NCBI GenBank assembly: GCA_041603235.1
Contig: JBFIES010000002.1
Location: forward strand, 248,001-312,000
DNA length: 64,000 nucleotides
Reading direction: 5' to 3'
DNA from: Panacagrimonas sp041603235
GTDB taxonomy: Bacteria; Pseudomonadota; Gammaproteobacteria; Nevskiales; Nevskiaceae
The translations under genes and the position numbers were made by a program. Within the stretch, counting starts at the first letter, position 1, and each line of letters starts with the position of its first letter. Shown here in pieces: positions 34,366-44,262 of this stretch. The notes beneath the pieces were generated by a model that was not told where the DNA came from, did no database searches, and saw nothing but the letters and a program-made list of their open reading frames with translations.

Positions 34366-36516
34366 ATGAAAGTCATCATCGTCGGAGCCGGCATCGGGGG
34401 TCTCACTGCGGCCCTCTCCTTACGCCACCACGGCCTCGACTGCGTGCTGCTCGAGCGGGCTCCAGAGCTATCCGAGGTAGGGGCGGGGATTCAAATTGCT
34501 GCCAACGGGACAATCGTGCTCCGAGAACTGGGCCTAGAGCCTGAACTAGCAAAGTTCGCCATGGTCCCGGCACGAATGGATTACATGAACATGGAAACGG
34601 GGCGGCTAATGTATGCGGCACCGCTAGGAAAGGAAGCCGAATCTCGGTACGGGGGCATCCTCTACAACGTCCATCGGGCGGATCTGATACGGCTACTCGC
34701 CTCTGCGCTTCCTGCGGGCTCTCTGCGCCTGGGAGCCCGTTGCACCTCGGTTTGGACCAATGACACCGGCGCTCACGTCACCTTGGATACTGGAGAGGTA
34801 ATCGATGGTGACATCGTCGTTGGTGCTGACGGTATCCACTCCATTGTGCGGGAGGCAATGAGAGGGCCAGAGGAAAAAGAGTTCACTGGAATCCTGATGT
34901 GGCGCTCACTCATTCCTGCATCCAAACTTTCTGGCGTTGACCTTCCCGTTGCAGGCAATTACTGGTTTGGCGTTGGGCGCAACGTGGTGTCCTACTGGGT
35001 GCGGAAGGACCTGTACAGCCTGTTGGCATCCGTGCCCGCAGCAGAAGTCACCCGAGAATCCTGGACTGATTCCGGCGACGTTGACGCGCTTCGGAAGTCT
35101 TTTGAAGGCGCTGAACCCCGGGTAGCTGCAATTCTGGACGCTGTTGATTCCGCCTTCATCACTGGCATGTACCACCGCCAACCGATCGATCAATGGTCGC
35201 AAGGCCGTATCACCCTCCTTGGGGATGCCGCCCATGCCATGGTCCCCTACCTGGCACAAGGTGCGTGCCAGGCCATGGAAGACGCCTGGATGCTCGCAGT
35301 CTGCCTCTCTCGGCACGGCGTCGAAGCCATACCCGATGCACTACTTGAGTATCAGAGACGACGGCAACCTCGGACAACGCGAATCCAAGCCGGTGCACGA
35401 TACGTCGTAGATTGGGCACATGAGCCGGATCCTGATCGAGTTAACCAACGCAACGGCCGACTGAGGGGATTATCCCGAATTGATCCCCTGGCTGAAACCT
35501 CCTGGAAGTTTGCGTGGGGACACGACGTGATCGATGCCGCCCGAAGACCCGCAGGCGAGGTCGTCGGGCTCAGCTCGGTCCGCGAAAGCAAACGAATGCT
35601 CCGACCTGAAAGCCAAAGAGCGTTTGACCTCTGGAAAGGAGTCTTTACCCCCGACGACCTCGCGAAAGGAGATCAAGGGCAGCGCGCCGCTTATTCGCGC
35701 TTTCTCAGACAGAACTTTCCAGCTTCGACCGACACCAATTTCGAACCCTGTGATCTCCGTGGTGTCCCCGCTTACAAGGTCCTTGCCCCTGGTGCCAAAT
35801 CCCGAGCCACGGTGATGCATTTTCATGGGGGCGGCTACGTCCTCGGATCGGCCCATGATTCAACCGAATATGCCAGTCGCTTATCCGCCACCTTCGATGG
35901 TCCTTGCTATTCCATTGACTATCGATTGGCACCTCAACATCCCTATCCCGCGGCCATCGATGACGCCTTTCAAGCGTATCGCTCCCTCCTCTTGATGGGA
36001 ATCGATCCCACAACCCTTTTCATCAGCGGTGAGTCAGCAGGAGGGGGACTGGCTCTGGCTCTGGGCATGGCCCTAAAACGTGCCTCACTCCCGTTACCGG
36101 CAGGGATATTCGCACTATGCCCAATGACTGACCTGACATTGAGCGGCGAATCGCTCTTCACGCAATCGGGCGACGACCCCGCAGTAAATCGCGACCAGCT
36201 CGCTCAATTGGCCGCCTCATATTTCCAGGGCCACGAGCCAACCGATCCAATGGTCTCTCCATTGTTCGGAGACCTAACGGATCTCCCCCCGGTGTTCATT
36301 TCCGCTGTTCGAGGGGAAAGTCTTGAAAGCGACGCCACAAGATTCATCCAGTGCGCGGAACGCTCGAACTGCGACGTAACCAGCCTACTCGTGGACGACT
36401 CCGTACATGTCTTCGCGCTTTTCCCGTTTCTGCCCGAAAGCGAACACGTGCTTGACCAAGTGCGAACATGGTCAAAGAAAAAGATCGAGCTTGCACGCTA
36501 TGCCATCCAGAGGTGA
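34366..36516 (+). CDS. fused FAD monooxygenase and HSL-type alpha/beta hydrolase
   Basis: A 716-residue fusion. Residues 1-~390 are a class A flavoprotein monooxygenase of the salicylate/3-hydroxybenzoate hydroxylase type: VIIVGAGIGGLTAALSLR binds the FAD ADP part, VVGADGIHSIVR is the DG motif, and ITLLGDAAHAMVPYLAQGACQAMEDA is the GD motif. Residues ~430-716 are a hormone-sensitive-lipase family esterase with the oxyanion motif HFHGGGYVLGS, nucleophile GESAGGG and a C-terminal His in DSVHVFAL. One chain could oxidise a substrate and then hydrolyse the product. The start has GGAGAA upstream. Probably controlled by the divergent TetR. Confidence 0.88.
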   Translation: MKVIIVGAGIGGLTAALSLRHHGLDCVLLERAPELSEVGAGIQIAANGTIVLRELGLEPELAKFAMVPARMDYMNMETGRLMYAAPLGKEAESRYGGILYNVHRADLIRLLASALPAGSLRLGARCTSVWTNDTGAHVTLDTGEVIDGDIVVGADGIHSIVREAMRGPEEKEFTGILMWRSLIPASKLSGVDLPVAGNYWFGVGRNVVSYWVRKDLYSLLASVPAAEVTRESWTDSGDVDALRKSFEGAEPRVAAILDAVDSAFITGMYHRQPIDQWSQGRITLLGDAAHAMVPYLAQGACQAMEDAWMLAVCLSRHGVEAIPDALLEYQRRRQPRTTRIQAGARYVVDWAHEPDPDRVNQRNGRLRGLSRIDPLAETSWKFAWGHDVIDAARRPAGEVVGLSSVRESKRMLRPESQRAFDLWKGVFTPDDLAKGDQGQRAAYSRFLRQNFPASTDTNFEPCDLRGVPAYKVLAPGAKSRATVMHFHGGGYVLGSAHDSTEYASRLSATFDGPCYSIDYRLAPQHPYPAAIDDAFQAYRSLLLMGIDPTTLFISGESAGGGLALALGMALKRASLPLPAGIFALCPMTDLTLSGESLFTQSGDDPAVNRDQLAQLAASYFQGHEPTDPMVSPLFGDLTDLPPVFISAVRGESLESDATRFIQCAERSNCDVTSLLVDDSVHVFALFPFLPESEHVLDQVRTWSKKKIELARYAIQR

Positions 36517-36587
36517 ACGCGGGAGCATTCCGACGCTCGCTCAGACCTAGACGCCATGACGGCCCAAAATTTCCGTACACCCGCGCA

Positions 36588-38210
36588 CTACGCTGATGCG
36601 AATTTGAAATCCGAAAATATTTCTCGAAGCTTGTTCTTCTGAACTTTCCCGGTAGCGCCTAGAGGCAGTTCTTCAACAAACCTCACGTCATAAGGGGTCC
36701 ACCATTTCGCAATCTTACCTTCGTAGAACGCAATCAAATCTTTAGCAGATATTTCATGTCCCGGATTTTTCACGACCACTAACAAAGGTCGTTCGTCCCA
36801 CTTAGGGTGCGCCACTCCAATCACAGCGGCCATCTGAACCGCAGGATGGGCCATCGCTACATTCTCCAGATCAATGGAGCTAATCCATTCGCCACCGGAC
36901 TTGATGACATCTTTTGTTCGATCCGTAATGTGCATGTAGCCGTCCGGGTCGATAGTCGCGACGTCACCAGTCGGGAACCAACCGTCCATTAGAGGGCTCG
37001 TGTCCAACTTGAAATATCCATCCATGACCCAGTGTCCACGCACAAACAGATCTCCAGATGCCTTGCCATCTCGGGGCAAATCATTTCCATTTGAATCGAC
37101 AATCTTCATATCGATGCCAAACGGATTCCGCCCCTGCTTGACGCGGATCGAAAATTGCTCATCCACTGATAACTGATCATGTTTGCCTTTGAGGGAGCCA
37201 AGGCAGCCGAGTGGCGAAGTCTCCGTCATGCCCCAGCCATGAAGCATTACGATCCCATACTCCTCGAAAAATTCCCGCATCATCGAAGGCGGCACTGCGG
37301 AGCCCCCGACCATCATTCGATTGAGTGTGGTCGGCTTCTTGCCGGTAGACCTCAAGTGTTGCAGAACTGACACCCAAACCGTCGGAACACCGGAGCTATA
37401 CGTTACCTTCTCCGCCTCAAACAACTCGCACAAGCTGGCCCCGTCAAGCGCGGAACCGGGCATCACCAGCTTCGATCCCACCATGGCTGCGATGTACGGA
37501 ATCGTCCACGCGCTAACATGAAACATCGGCACGACGGGCAAAATGACGTCGCGCGATGAAATATTCAACGCATCGGGCTGAGCTGCCGCCATGGCATGGA
37601 GGATTGTCGAGCGATGCGAGTACAGCACACCTTTGGGATTGCCCGTGGTTCCAGAGGTATAGCAAAGGCACGCGGCCGACTTTTCATCAAATAAAGGCCA
37701 CTCAAACGCGTCCGATTCGGCTTCGACCAATTCCTCATAACAGAGCAAACCTTCAATGTTTATCGACGGCATATGCGCTCGATCCGTCATCGCGATCCAC
37801 CGCTTTACGGTAGGACAATGAGGGGCGATTTGCTCAATCAAAGACGCGAAAGAAATATCGAAGAAAATGCATTGGTCCTCCGCGTGATTCGCAATCCAGG
37901 CTAACTGATCTGCGTGAAGCCTCGGATTAATGGTATGGATAACCTGCCCGCTTCCGGATACCGCGTAGTACAGCTCAAGGTGACGAAATCCGTTCCACGC
38001 CAAGGTGGCCACACGATCGCCATGCGCCAATCCAAATTTCCCAAGGGCGTTTGCAAGCTGCCGAGACCGACGATGAGCCTCCCGATATGTATACCGGTGA
38101 ATGGGCCCTTCAACTGTCCGAGAAACAATCTCCGAGTCCCCATGATTTCTGTCGGCGTGAACCAACAACGCCGAAATCGTAAGTGGCATATCCATCATTT
38201 GACCCAGCAT
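36588..38210 (-). CDS. acyl-CoA synthetase (AMP-forming)
   Basis: A 540-residue adenylating enzyme. Signature motifs: CYTSGTTGNPKGVLYSHRS (P-loop), LHGWGMTETSPLG (A5), WFPTGDVATIDPDGYMHITDRTKDVIKSGGEWIS (A7-A8) and the catalytic Lys in LPLGATGKVQKNKL. This is the medium/long-chain fatty acyl or aryl acid:CoA ligase type. ATG 38210 has AAGGAG upstream. It activates an acid for the dehydrogenase upstream and fits the flow to 3-hydroxyacyl-CoA and PHA. Confidence 0.88.
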   Translation of the reverse strand: MLGQMMDMPLTISALLVHADRNHGDSEIVSRTVEGPIHRYTYREAHRRSRQLANALGKFGLAHGDRVATLAWNGFRHLELYYAVSGSGQVIHTINPRLHADQLAWIANHAEDQCIFFDISFASLIEQIAPHCPTVKRWIAMTDRAHMPSINIEGLLCYEELVEAESDAFEWPLFDEKSAACLCYTSGTTGNPKGVLYSHRSTILHAMAAAQPDALNISSRDVILPVVPMFHVSAWTIPYIAAMVGSKLVMPGSALDGASLCELFEAEKVTYSSGVPTVWVSVLQHLRSTGKKPTTLNRMMVGGSAVPPSMMREFFEEYGIVMLHGWGMTETSPLGCLGSLKGKHDQLSVDEQFSIRVKQGRNPFGIDMKIVDSNGNDLPRDGKASGDLFVRGHWVMDGYFKLDTSPLMDGWFPTGDVATIDPDGYMHITDRTKDVIKSGGEWISSIDLENVAMAHPAVQMAAVIGVAHPKWDERPLLVVVKNPGHEISAKDLIAFYEGKIAKWWTPYDVRFVEELPLGATGKVQKNKLREIFSDFKFASA

Positions 38211-38255
38211 GACAACTCCTTGATAAATGCAATCTAATCCGCGTCCCCGACTAAG

Positions 38256-38290
38256 AAACCCCCTCGGGCCAAACCTGAGGGGAAAGTGCT
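38256..38290 (-). terminator. putative terminator after the acyl-CoA dehydrogenase
   Basis: Inverted repeat CCCCTC...GAGGGG with inner pairs, read on the minus strand, followed by a short T-rich stretch (GGTTTCTT). It lies in the 270-bp gap between the dehydrogenase stop and the CoA ligase start, which otherwise shows no gene. Confidence 0.5.
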
Positions 38291-38480
38291 CCGCCTTCAA
38301 AATCGGGCGGAGGGAGGAGACCTTCTATTTCAAGCTCGAGTCGTCGCGACTCGATAAATCCGCGTCTTCGAAACTTGTGCTGATGGCCGTTAATCCAGCC
38401 AAGCTTCCCAAGAATAGTTACGGTATTTGCCGTGCAAATTAGGGTGAGGAATTAATGCATCACCGTCCGAACTCTTCGCA

Positions 38481-39695
38481 TCATCGATTGATGTAGCGAG
38501 CCAACTCCAGCTTTCCAATCTGATTGCGATGCACCTCGTCAGGCCCATCGGCCAGCCGAAGCGCTCTTGCCTGCGAGTAGGCAAATGCCAAACCGAAATC
38601 GTCACTCATTCCGGCCCCGCCATGCGCCTGGATCGCCCAGTCGATTACCCGGCAGGCCATCGACGGGGCAGCAACCTTGATCATTGCGATTTCCTTAGCT
38701 GCGACCTTATTGCCGACGGTATCCATCATGTGCGCCGCCTGGAGCGTCAATAACCGAGCCTGATCAATCAGCACGCGCGACTCGGCGATCCGCTCTAGCG
38801 TGACCGTCTGCTCGGCCAGTGGCTTCCCGAAGGTCTTTCTCGACAGAACGCGTCGGCACATCTGCTCGAGCGCCCGTTCCGCAAGCCCGATGAGGCGCAT
38901 ACAGTGATGTATTCGCCCAGGCCCGAGCCGGCCTTGAGCAATTTCGAATCCACGTCCCTCACCCAGCAGAATATTTTCTGCCGGGACCCGAACGTCTTCA
39001 AAACGAACCTCGGCGTGTCCATGAGGGGCATCGTCGTAACCAAACACAGTCAAATTGCGCACAACTTCCACGCCGAGGGTGTCCTTCGGCACGAGGATCA
39101 TTGACTGTTGTCGGTGCCGATTGGTGTTGTCAGGATCACTCTTTCCCATGAAGATAAAGATCTCGCAACGCGGATCGTTCGCTCCAGACGACCACCACTT
39201 CCTGCCGTTGAGAACATAGCTATCGCCATCGCGCAGGATGGTGCTCTCAATGTTCGTCGCATCGCTCGACGCAACCATTGGCTCTGTCATCGCGAAGCAC
39301 GAACGGATGCGTCCGTCCAGCAGTGGCCGAAGCCAACGTTCTTTCTGCTCCTCGGTACCGTAGCGCGCCAGGACTTCCATATTCCCGGTGTCAGGTGCTG
39401 AGCAGTTGAACACTTCAGCCGCCCATGGAATCTGGCCCATGATTTCGCAGAGCGGCGCATACTCCAGATTACTCAGTCCCGCTCCACCTTCGTGGTCTGG
39501 CAAGAACAGATTCCATAGACCTGCCGACCTCGCTCGGCCCTTCAAAGTTTCTACGATCGAGGTCGGCTGCCAACGATCACCGGTTGCGACTTCCTCATGA
39601 AACTTGTGCTCGCTCGGCAGCACGTGTTCACTCATGAAGGCTTGGAGTTGCGCCGAGAGTGATTGTGTCCGTGAATTGAGGTCAAATGCCGTCAT
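38481..39695 (-). CDS. acyl-CoA dehydrogenase family protein
   Basis: A 404-residue flavoprotein. Motifs are CFAMTEPMVASSDATNIESTI (FAD/substrate site), WWSSGANDPRCEIFIFMGKSD, RRVLSRKTFGKPLAEQ and the C-terminal IQAHGGAGMSDDFGLAFAYSQARALRLADGPDEVH. This is the ACAD10/11-like branch that often travels with an aminoglycoside-phosphotransferase-like partner, which is present at 48.0 kb. The likely reaction is FAD-dependent oxidation of an acyl-CoA from the island's pathway, possibly a 4-hydroxyacyl- or branched type. Confidence 0.88.
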   Translation of the reverse strand: MTAFDLNSRTQSLSAQLQAFMSEHVLPSEHKFHEEVATGDRWQPTSIVETLKGRARSAGLWNLFLPDHEGGAGLSNLEYAPLCEIMGQIPWAAEVFNCSAPDTGNMEVLARYGTEEQKERWLRPLLDGRIRSCFAMTEPMVASSDATNIESTILRDGDSYVLNGRKWWSSGANDPRCEIFIFMGKSDPDNTNRHRQQSMILVPKDTLGVEVVRNLTVFGYDDAPHGHAEVRFEDVRVPAENILLGEGRGFEIAQGRLGPGRIHHCMRLIGLAERALEQMCRRVLSRKTFGKPLAEQTVTLERIAESRVLIDQARLLTLQAAHMMDTVGNKVAAKEIAMIKVAAPSMACRVIDWAIQAHGGAGMSDDFGLAFAYSQARALRLADGPDEVHRNQIGKLELARYINR

Positions 39696-39731
39696 GATTG
39701 AATTTTTTCTGCCATGTCAAATCGGTTGCAA

Positions 39732-42503
39732 TCAGAAATATCCCAGCGATCGGGCCTTGGCTGCCGCCGCTGTCCGGTTCTTCACACCCAACTTTGGAAA
39801 CAGGTTGTAGAGGTACCACTTCACCGTTCGGGGCGAGAGGAACAGCTGCTTTGATATTTCCTCATTGCTGAGACCACTCTCCACCAGCTTCAGTAAGGTC
39901 ACCTCCCGCTTTGAGAGTTCTGCTGCCACAACTGGATCGTGGTCCGACGCCACTTCGCTGCGCGAACTGAACCCCGATCCCATCGCGTCCAGAAAGCCAG
40001 AATTGGCATCCGGAAGCTGCGCAAACATCGGAAGAACCGCTTCCATCAACGGATGCAGAGCCGCGCCCTCGTCGAGAAATAATTGGACCACGCCTGACTG
40101 ATTGGCTTCGGCCAGCGCCTCCAAGAGCGTGCGATAAGCTCTTTGAAGACGCCCAGACGCCGCCTCGGCGCGACACCTGACAATCAGGAACTCGATCTTG
40201 TACGGCCGCCGGTTGCTTCCCGCCGCTATCGCCAGAACCGGGCCAATCAGCCTCAAGGCCTTCTCGGATTCACCAACTGCCACAAGAACGCGTGCTTTGA
40301 TCAGGGCCGCTGCCAACTCATAGAGATCTGGGGCTCCCGCCGGCACATCAATGCTTGGATTGAGAAAAGTCGCCCCATCGTAACCGGTTGCCTCTTTTGC
40401 CTTGTCGACCTTCCCATGTCGCAACATGAGGCAAACGTACTCATGTAGCAGCAAAACGGACAGCCTGGGTGCATAAGTCCGGGAATTAAGCTCACATTGG
40501 TAGCAAGCGTTGACCGCTTCCTCGAACCCTTCCGTCCGCTCCTTGCTTCGGATCAGAACCCGAAATCCTGCGATCGCGCTTTCAATCAGACCGTGATCCT
40601 TGATATGCGGAAGACCGAATTTCAGGTAATGGGAAGCCCCGTCGAGGTCTCCAGACTCATAACAAGCAGAAGACAGAAGCAAACTGATGGTCGAAAGGAT
40701 GCTGCTGGACGTTCCGAGCTCTGCCCGCGCGGTTTCGAAATGGTGTGTCAATGCCGTGCGCGCCACTGGCAAATCCCCCAAGGACAATGCAATTGCTCCT
40801 TCCAACACCCCGCCCCATGCTGCCGCATACGGGCTATGCGAAGACTCCGAAGCATATCTCGCGGTCTGTAGAGCACTTCGCCCGATAGAGAACTCTCCCG
40901 TTGCGCATGAAGCCGCCGCGAGCGATGTAGCCATCGACGCAATGTCAAACGGCTCTTGATCGGCATGCTGCGCCAGCCATTCCGTGGCCGTGTTCATACA
41001 ATCGTTGAGCTGATCGGTGAAAACCAGAATCAGAATACGAATGATCTCGACGCGTGCCTTTTGCTTGTTCGCGGTCGCCTCGCTCTGATTCTTTTGAGCC
41101 AGATTTTCCAGATCCTCTAGAACCTTGCTGGCATCGAATGTCCGATGAGAAATCACTAGCGACCAGGCGTACCAGTACTTCAGATCAAAGGAGTACTCTG
41201 ATGGATAGGCATCCAACTTCGCCATCCATTTTAGGAACCTTGAATGATCTCCTGACGTGTAAACGAATTGCTCTGCGTACTGCATGATCAACCGAGACGC
41301 GGTGCCTCTGTCCTGCAGCTCCAACGCATAATCGATCGCTTCCGCGGGCCGATCATGTTGCACACACCAGGCTGATGCAGAACTGAGAAGCCTGTCTCGC
41401 GACAGATCGGTCCGCCGATCGAGCTCCGCAGACAGAAAGGAGCGAAAGAGAGGATGGAATCGATACCATGTTCCTGTTCTATCAATCGGGAATAGGGGCA
41501 GATTCGCCTTGACAATATGATCCAAGAGTCGACCTGCATTTGCGGACCCAGTGACTGCCCTACACATACCCGCCGACACCCTTGAAAGGGGCGACATTTG
41601 AACGAGAAAATCGATGATTTCGGCAGGCTGTCTTGACAGGACCTCGGCGCTTAGAAAGTCCGCGATATCGGTGTCGCGACCCGACAGTGAGCTGATAAAC
41701 GCTTCGGCGTCTTCCCGCTGAGATAAAGCCGTTCCCAGAAGCTGGACCGCTACAGGCCAACCTTCCGTCGAGCCGTGAACCTGATCGATACTTTCCTGCT
41801 TCAGGTCCAGTTCAAAGTGCTGAAGCAGCAGCGCCTCAATTTCCTCGCGGCTGAAGGCCAAATCCGTCCGATTCAGCTCGTGCAGCTGCTGGCGGTGTCG
41901 CAGCCGCGAGAGTGCCAGAGGTGGAACCGTGCGGCTGACGATGATGACATGAGCATTCGAGATGTGTCGTCCGATCAAGTCGTCCACCAACTCATGAATC
42001 TGAGCGTCCTCAGCGACCTCGTAGTCATCTAGCACGAGCACCTGTGGGCGGCCTTTGGTCGCTTGCTCTTCCAACCATTCGATCAGATAGCTCGATGTAC
42101 CTGAGGTAGACCGTCTTGACGATGGACCTCCTTCTTTCTCCTCGGGGCTGAATGCGACGTCCATTAACCGAACCAAGCGATTGTAGGAATTGTCTCGTGC
42201 GTCCAGCTGAATCCAGACGACGTTAGCCCCCGACTCTTCAAGGCGTTTGCAGCATGTTGCTACCAGAAGGGATTTCCCATACCCCGCTGGCGCCGTCACG
42301 AGTGTGACGGCTCTTTCCTGGACAGAGCGTTGAATGGCCTGTTCCAAGCGCCTGCGGAGCAGCGTCGGACAGTTATATTGCGGGGGCGAGAACCTGCTCA
42401 AGTTGCGACTGATCGGATTAACAGAGGGGCGCGCTGATATAGCATTTCCGACGGAGGTCGTCTTTACCGACTCGCAGTGAATCTTGTCACTGATTTTTCC
42501 CAT
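39732..42503 (-). CDS. MalT-type LuxR-family ATP-dependent activator
   Basis: About 923 residues. An N-terminal STAND ATPase has Walker A APAGYGKSLL and Walker B QVLVLDDYEVAED, a central TPR-like helical sensor occupies about residues 400-830, and a C-terminal LuxR helix-turn-helix reads LSKREVTLLKLVESGLSNEEISKQLFLSPRTVKWYLYNLFPKLGVKNRT. MalT and AlkS (alkane regulator) share this plan and activate transcription when they bind an inducer and ATP. ATG 42503 with GGTGAGGAG upstream. It sits beside the acyl-CoA dehydrogenase and is the best candidate for the island's inducer-sensing activator. Confidence 0.9.
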   Translation of the reverse strand: MGKISDKIHCESVKTTSVGNAISARPSVNPISRNLSRFSPPQYNCPTLLRRRLEQAIQRSVQERAVTLVTAPAGYGKSLLVATCCKRLEESGANVVWIQLDARDNSYNRLVRLMDVAFSPEEKEGGPSSRRSTSGTSSYLIEWLEEQATKGRPQVLVLDDYEVAEDAQIHELVDDLIGRHISNAHVIIVSRTVPPLALSRLRHRQQLHELNRTDLAFSREEIEALLLQHFELDLKQESIDQVHGSTEGWPVAVQLLGTALSQREDAEAFISSLSGRDTDIADFLSAEVLSRQPAEIIDFLVQMSPLSRVSAGMCRAVTGSANAGRLLDHIVKANLPLFPIDRTGTWYRFHPLFRSFLSAELDRRTDLSRDRLLSSASAWCVQHDRPAEAIDYALELQDRGTASRLIMQYAEQFVYTSGDHSRFLKWMAKLDAYPSEYSFDLKYWYAWSLVISHRTFDASKVLEDLENLAQKNQSEATANKQKARVEIIRILILVFTDQLNDCMNTATEWLAQHADQEPFDIASMATSLAAASCATGEFSIGRSALQTARYASESSHSPYAAAWGGVLEGAIALSLGDLPVARTALTHHFETARAELGTSSSILSTISLLLSSACYESGDLDGASHYLKFGLPHIKDHGLIESAIAGFRVLIRSKERTEGFEEAVNACYQCELNSRTYAPRLSVLLLHEYVCLMLRHGKVDKAKEATGYDGATFLNPSIDVPAGAPDLYELAAALIKARVLVAVGESEKALRLIGPVLAIAAGSNRRPYKIEFLIVRCRAEAASGRLQRAYRTLLEALAEANQSGVVQLFLDEGAALHPLMEAVLPMFAQLPDANSGFLDAMGSGFSSRSEVASDHDPVVAAELSKREVTLLKLVESGLSNEEISKQLFLSPRTVKWYLYNLFPKLGVKNRTAAAAKARSLGYF

Positions 42504-42715
42504 TTCCGGCGTCTCCTCACCTTGTACCCAGCTTATTTGGTGCCAGACTTTCCTGCCATGCAATATAGTTTTTCCGCCCAATCCATTTCCCCTCTGAATC
42601 TATGGTGTCAGGTGACCACACTTAATCGACACGTACCAGACCTTGGGTGACTTCTGACTCTTTGAGCCGAAAATCCCCACAGTAGGGGGCAAATGTCGCC
42701 CCACACTCAGACCCT

Positions 42716-43234
42716 TTATCGTTGCGGAAGACAATTCGCGGGGGGAGACATGGGCCGTCGATATTGGCTGGCGAAGAACATTAATGGAGAGCCGTCCACT
42801 GCTCCGCAGGCCGTTACATGAGCAACAAACAACGTGTGGTCGTGGACTATGACTATGTCGGCCACTTCGCACTCAAACCAGGCCAGGCAGTCTGCAAGTG
42901 TCGGAGCCGTTTGCCGAACCACAAATTCCGGCGGCGCCTCTGGCTTCGGGGGACCGCTGAAGTAGTTAGAGTAGTTCTGATGCTCGTCCCGCAGCACACT
43001 CACACCGAAGCGACGTTTCTCACTGATTGCCTCATGCGTGCGCCCTGGCTTCAGCGACACCAAGATGGTCGCCGGATCGAGACTGATAGAGGTAAAACTG
43101 TTGCACGTCATTCCACGCACGCCGCTTTCATCTTCGCAGGTGATAACCGTAATCCCGGTTGCGAACTTCGATACGGCTTTGCGAAACTCGATTGGGTCAG
43201 CCGGCGGTTTAGATAGACTGATGACGTCTGCCAT
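42716..43234 (-). CDS. flavin reductase, likely StyB-type partner
   Basis: A 172-residue NAD(P)H:flavin oxidoreductase with RKAVSKFATGITVITCEDESGVRGMTCNSFTSISLDPATILVSLKPGRTHEAI, the diagnostic flavin reductase-like domain start. StyB/HpaC-type enzymes give reduced FAD to a separate oxygenase. The only matching oxygenase nearby is the StyA-like protein 1.7 kb away, which is transcribed in the other direction. The last residues (after Y-R-R-P) look non-conserved, suggesting an altered C-terminus. Confidence 0.85.
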   Translation of the reverse strand: MADVISLSKPPADPIEFRKAVSKFATGITVITCEDESGVRGMTCNSFTSISLDPATILVSLKPGRTHEAISEKRRFGVSVLRDEHQNYSNYFSGPPKPEAPPEFVVRQTAPTLADCLAWFECEVADIVIVHDHTLFVAHVTACGAVDGSPLMFFASQYRRPMSPPANCLPQR

Positions 43235-43290
43235 GGTTTTCTCCTATCAGTCTCAATCTGGCTCGGGTATCTCTGAAATCAGCCCAAGGA

Positions 43291-43968
43291 TTACCCGAGA
43301 TTTTTCAGAAGTGCCTTGGCGGTGGCCTCACCCGAAGCAGGGTTCTGGCCGGTAATCAGCTGGCCGTCCACGGCAACGAAGCTCGCCCAATCGTCACCTT
43401 TCACATACTTGCCACCCAGTTGCGCCACCGTGTCCTCGATTAGGATCGGCACGATTTCGGTCAGCCCAACAGCAGCCTCTTCGGAATTCGAGAAACCCGT
43501 CACCTCACGGCCTTCCAAAATAGACTTGCCCTCGGGCGTCTTGGCCTTCACCAGCGCTGCAGGGCCGTGGCACACGGCTGCGACAGGCTTGCCCGCAGCA
43601 AGTGTCTGCTCGATCAGTGCAATGGAATCGGCATCATTGGCCAAATCCCACAACGGGCCATGGCCGCCCGGATAGAACACCGCGTCGAAATCGCTCGCTT
43701 TGACCGACGAAAGCTTCACGGTGTTCGAAAGCGCTCGCTGCGCGTCGGCGTCCGCCTTGAACCGAGCCGTAGCTGCCGTATGAAAGGACGGATCATCACT
43801 CTTCGGGTCCAGTGGGGGCTGGCCACCCTTAGGCGACGCAAGCACGGGATTCACTCCAGCGTCCTTGAAAACGTAGTACGGCGCTGCAAATTCATCGAGC
43901 CAGAAACCCGTCTTGTGGCCGGTGTTGCCGAGCTCGTCGTGAGACGTAAGAACCATCAAAAGCTTCAT
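43291..43968 (-). CDS. DJ-1/PfpI family protein (HchA/glyoxalase III-like)
   Basis: 225 residues. The nucleophile elbow AVCHGPAALV carries the conserved Cys, with FYPGGHGPLWDL and the Glu-containing N-terminal part HKTGFWLDEFAAPYYVFKDAG. This branch includes class I glutamine amidotransferase-like chaperones and glutathione-independent glyoxalases. In a monooxygenase island it may detoxify reactive aldehydes or epoxide products; that is inference. It lies 56 bp upstream of the flavin reductase in the same direction. Confidence 0.85.
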   Translation of the reverse strand: MKLLMVLTSHDELGNTGHKTGFWLDEFAAPYYVFKDAGVNPVLASPKGGQPPLDPKSDDPSFHTAATARFKADADAQRALSNTVKLSSVKASDFDAVFYPGGHGPLWDLANDADSIALIEQTLAAGKPVAAVCHGPAALVKAKTPEGKSILEGREVTGFSNSEEAAVGLTEIVPILIEDTVAQLGGKYVKGDDWASFVAVDGQLITGQNPASGEATAKALLKNLG

Positions 43969-44262
43969 TTTGTTTCCTCGTTTTAGACAACTGTTTGGGA
44001 GCAGGCCTCCACTCCATGGGGGACACTTTGCGGCTAATCCGGAAGGAGGTAACCCGACTCAAGGCCGGAAATGACGTTGCGAGGTATTGAATTCTTCTGG
44101 ATCCCGCAACGATTTCTTGTCGCGCTGAAGTAAGCCCGTCTGCCGTAGACCCGCCGTGAGAATGAGGAAGGCGCCTGCCGCCCCTCACTACACATCATGG
44201 CCTCTCAATGGTGGCCAACTCCGTTCACTTCCACATCGAGCCTGGCTGCTGAGCGCTGACGA
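43969..44262. other. intergenic region
   Basis: About 290 bp between the DJ-1 and VOC genes, both leftward. It contains no gene that I can support. Confidence 0.4.
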
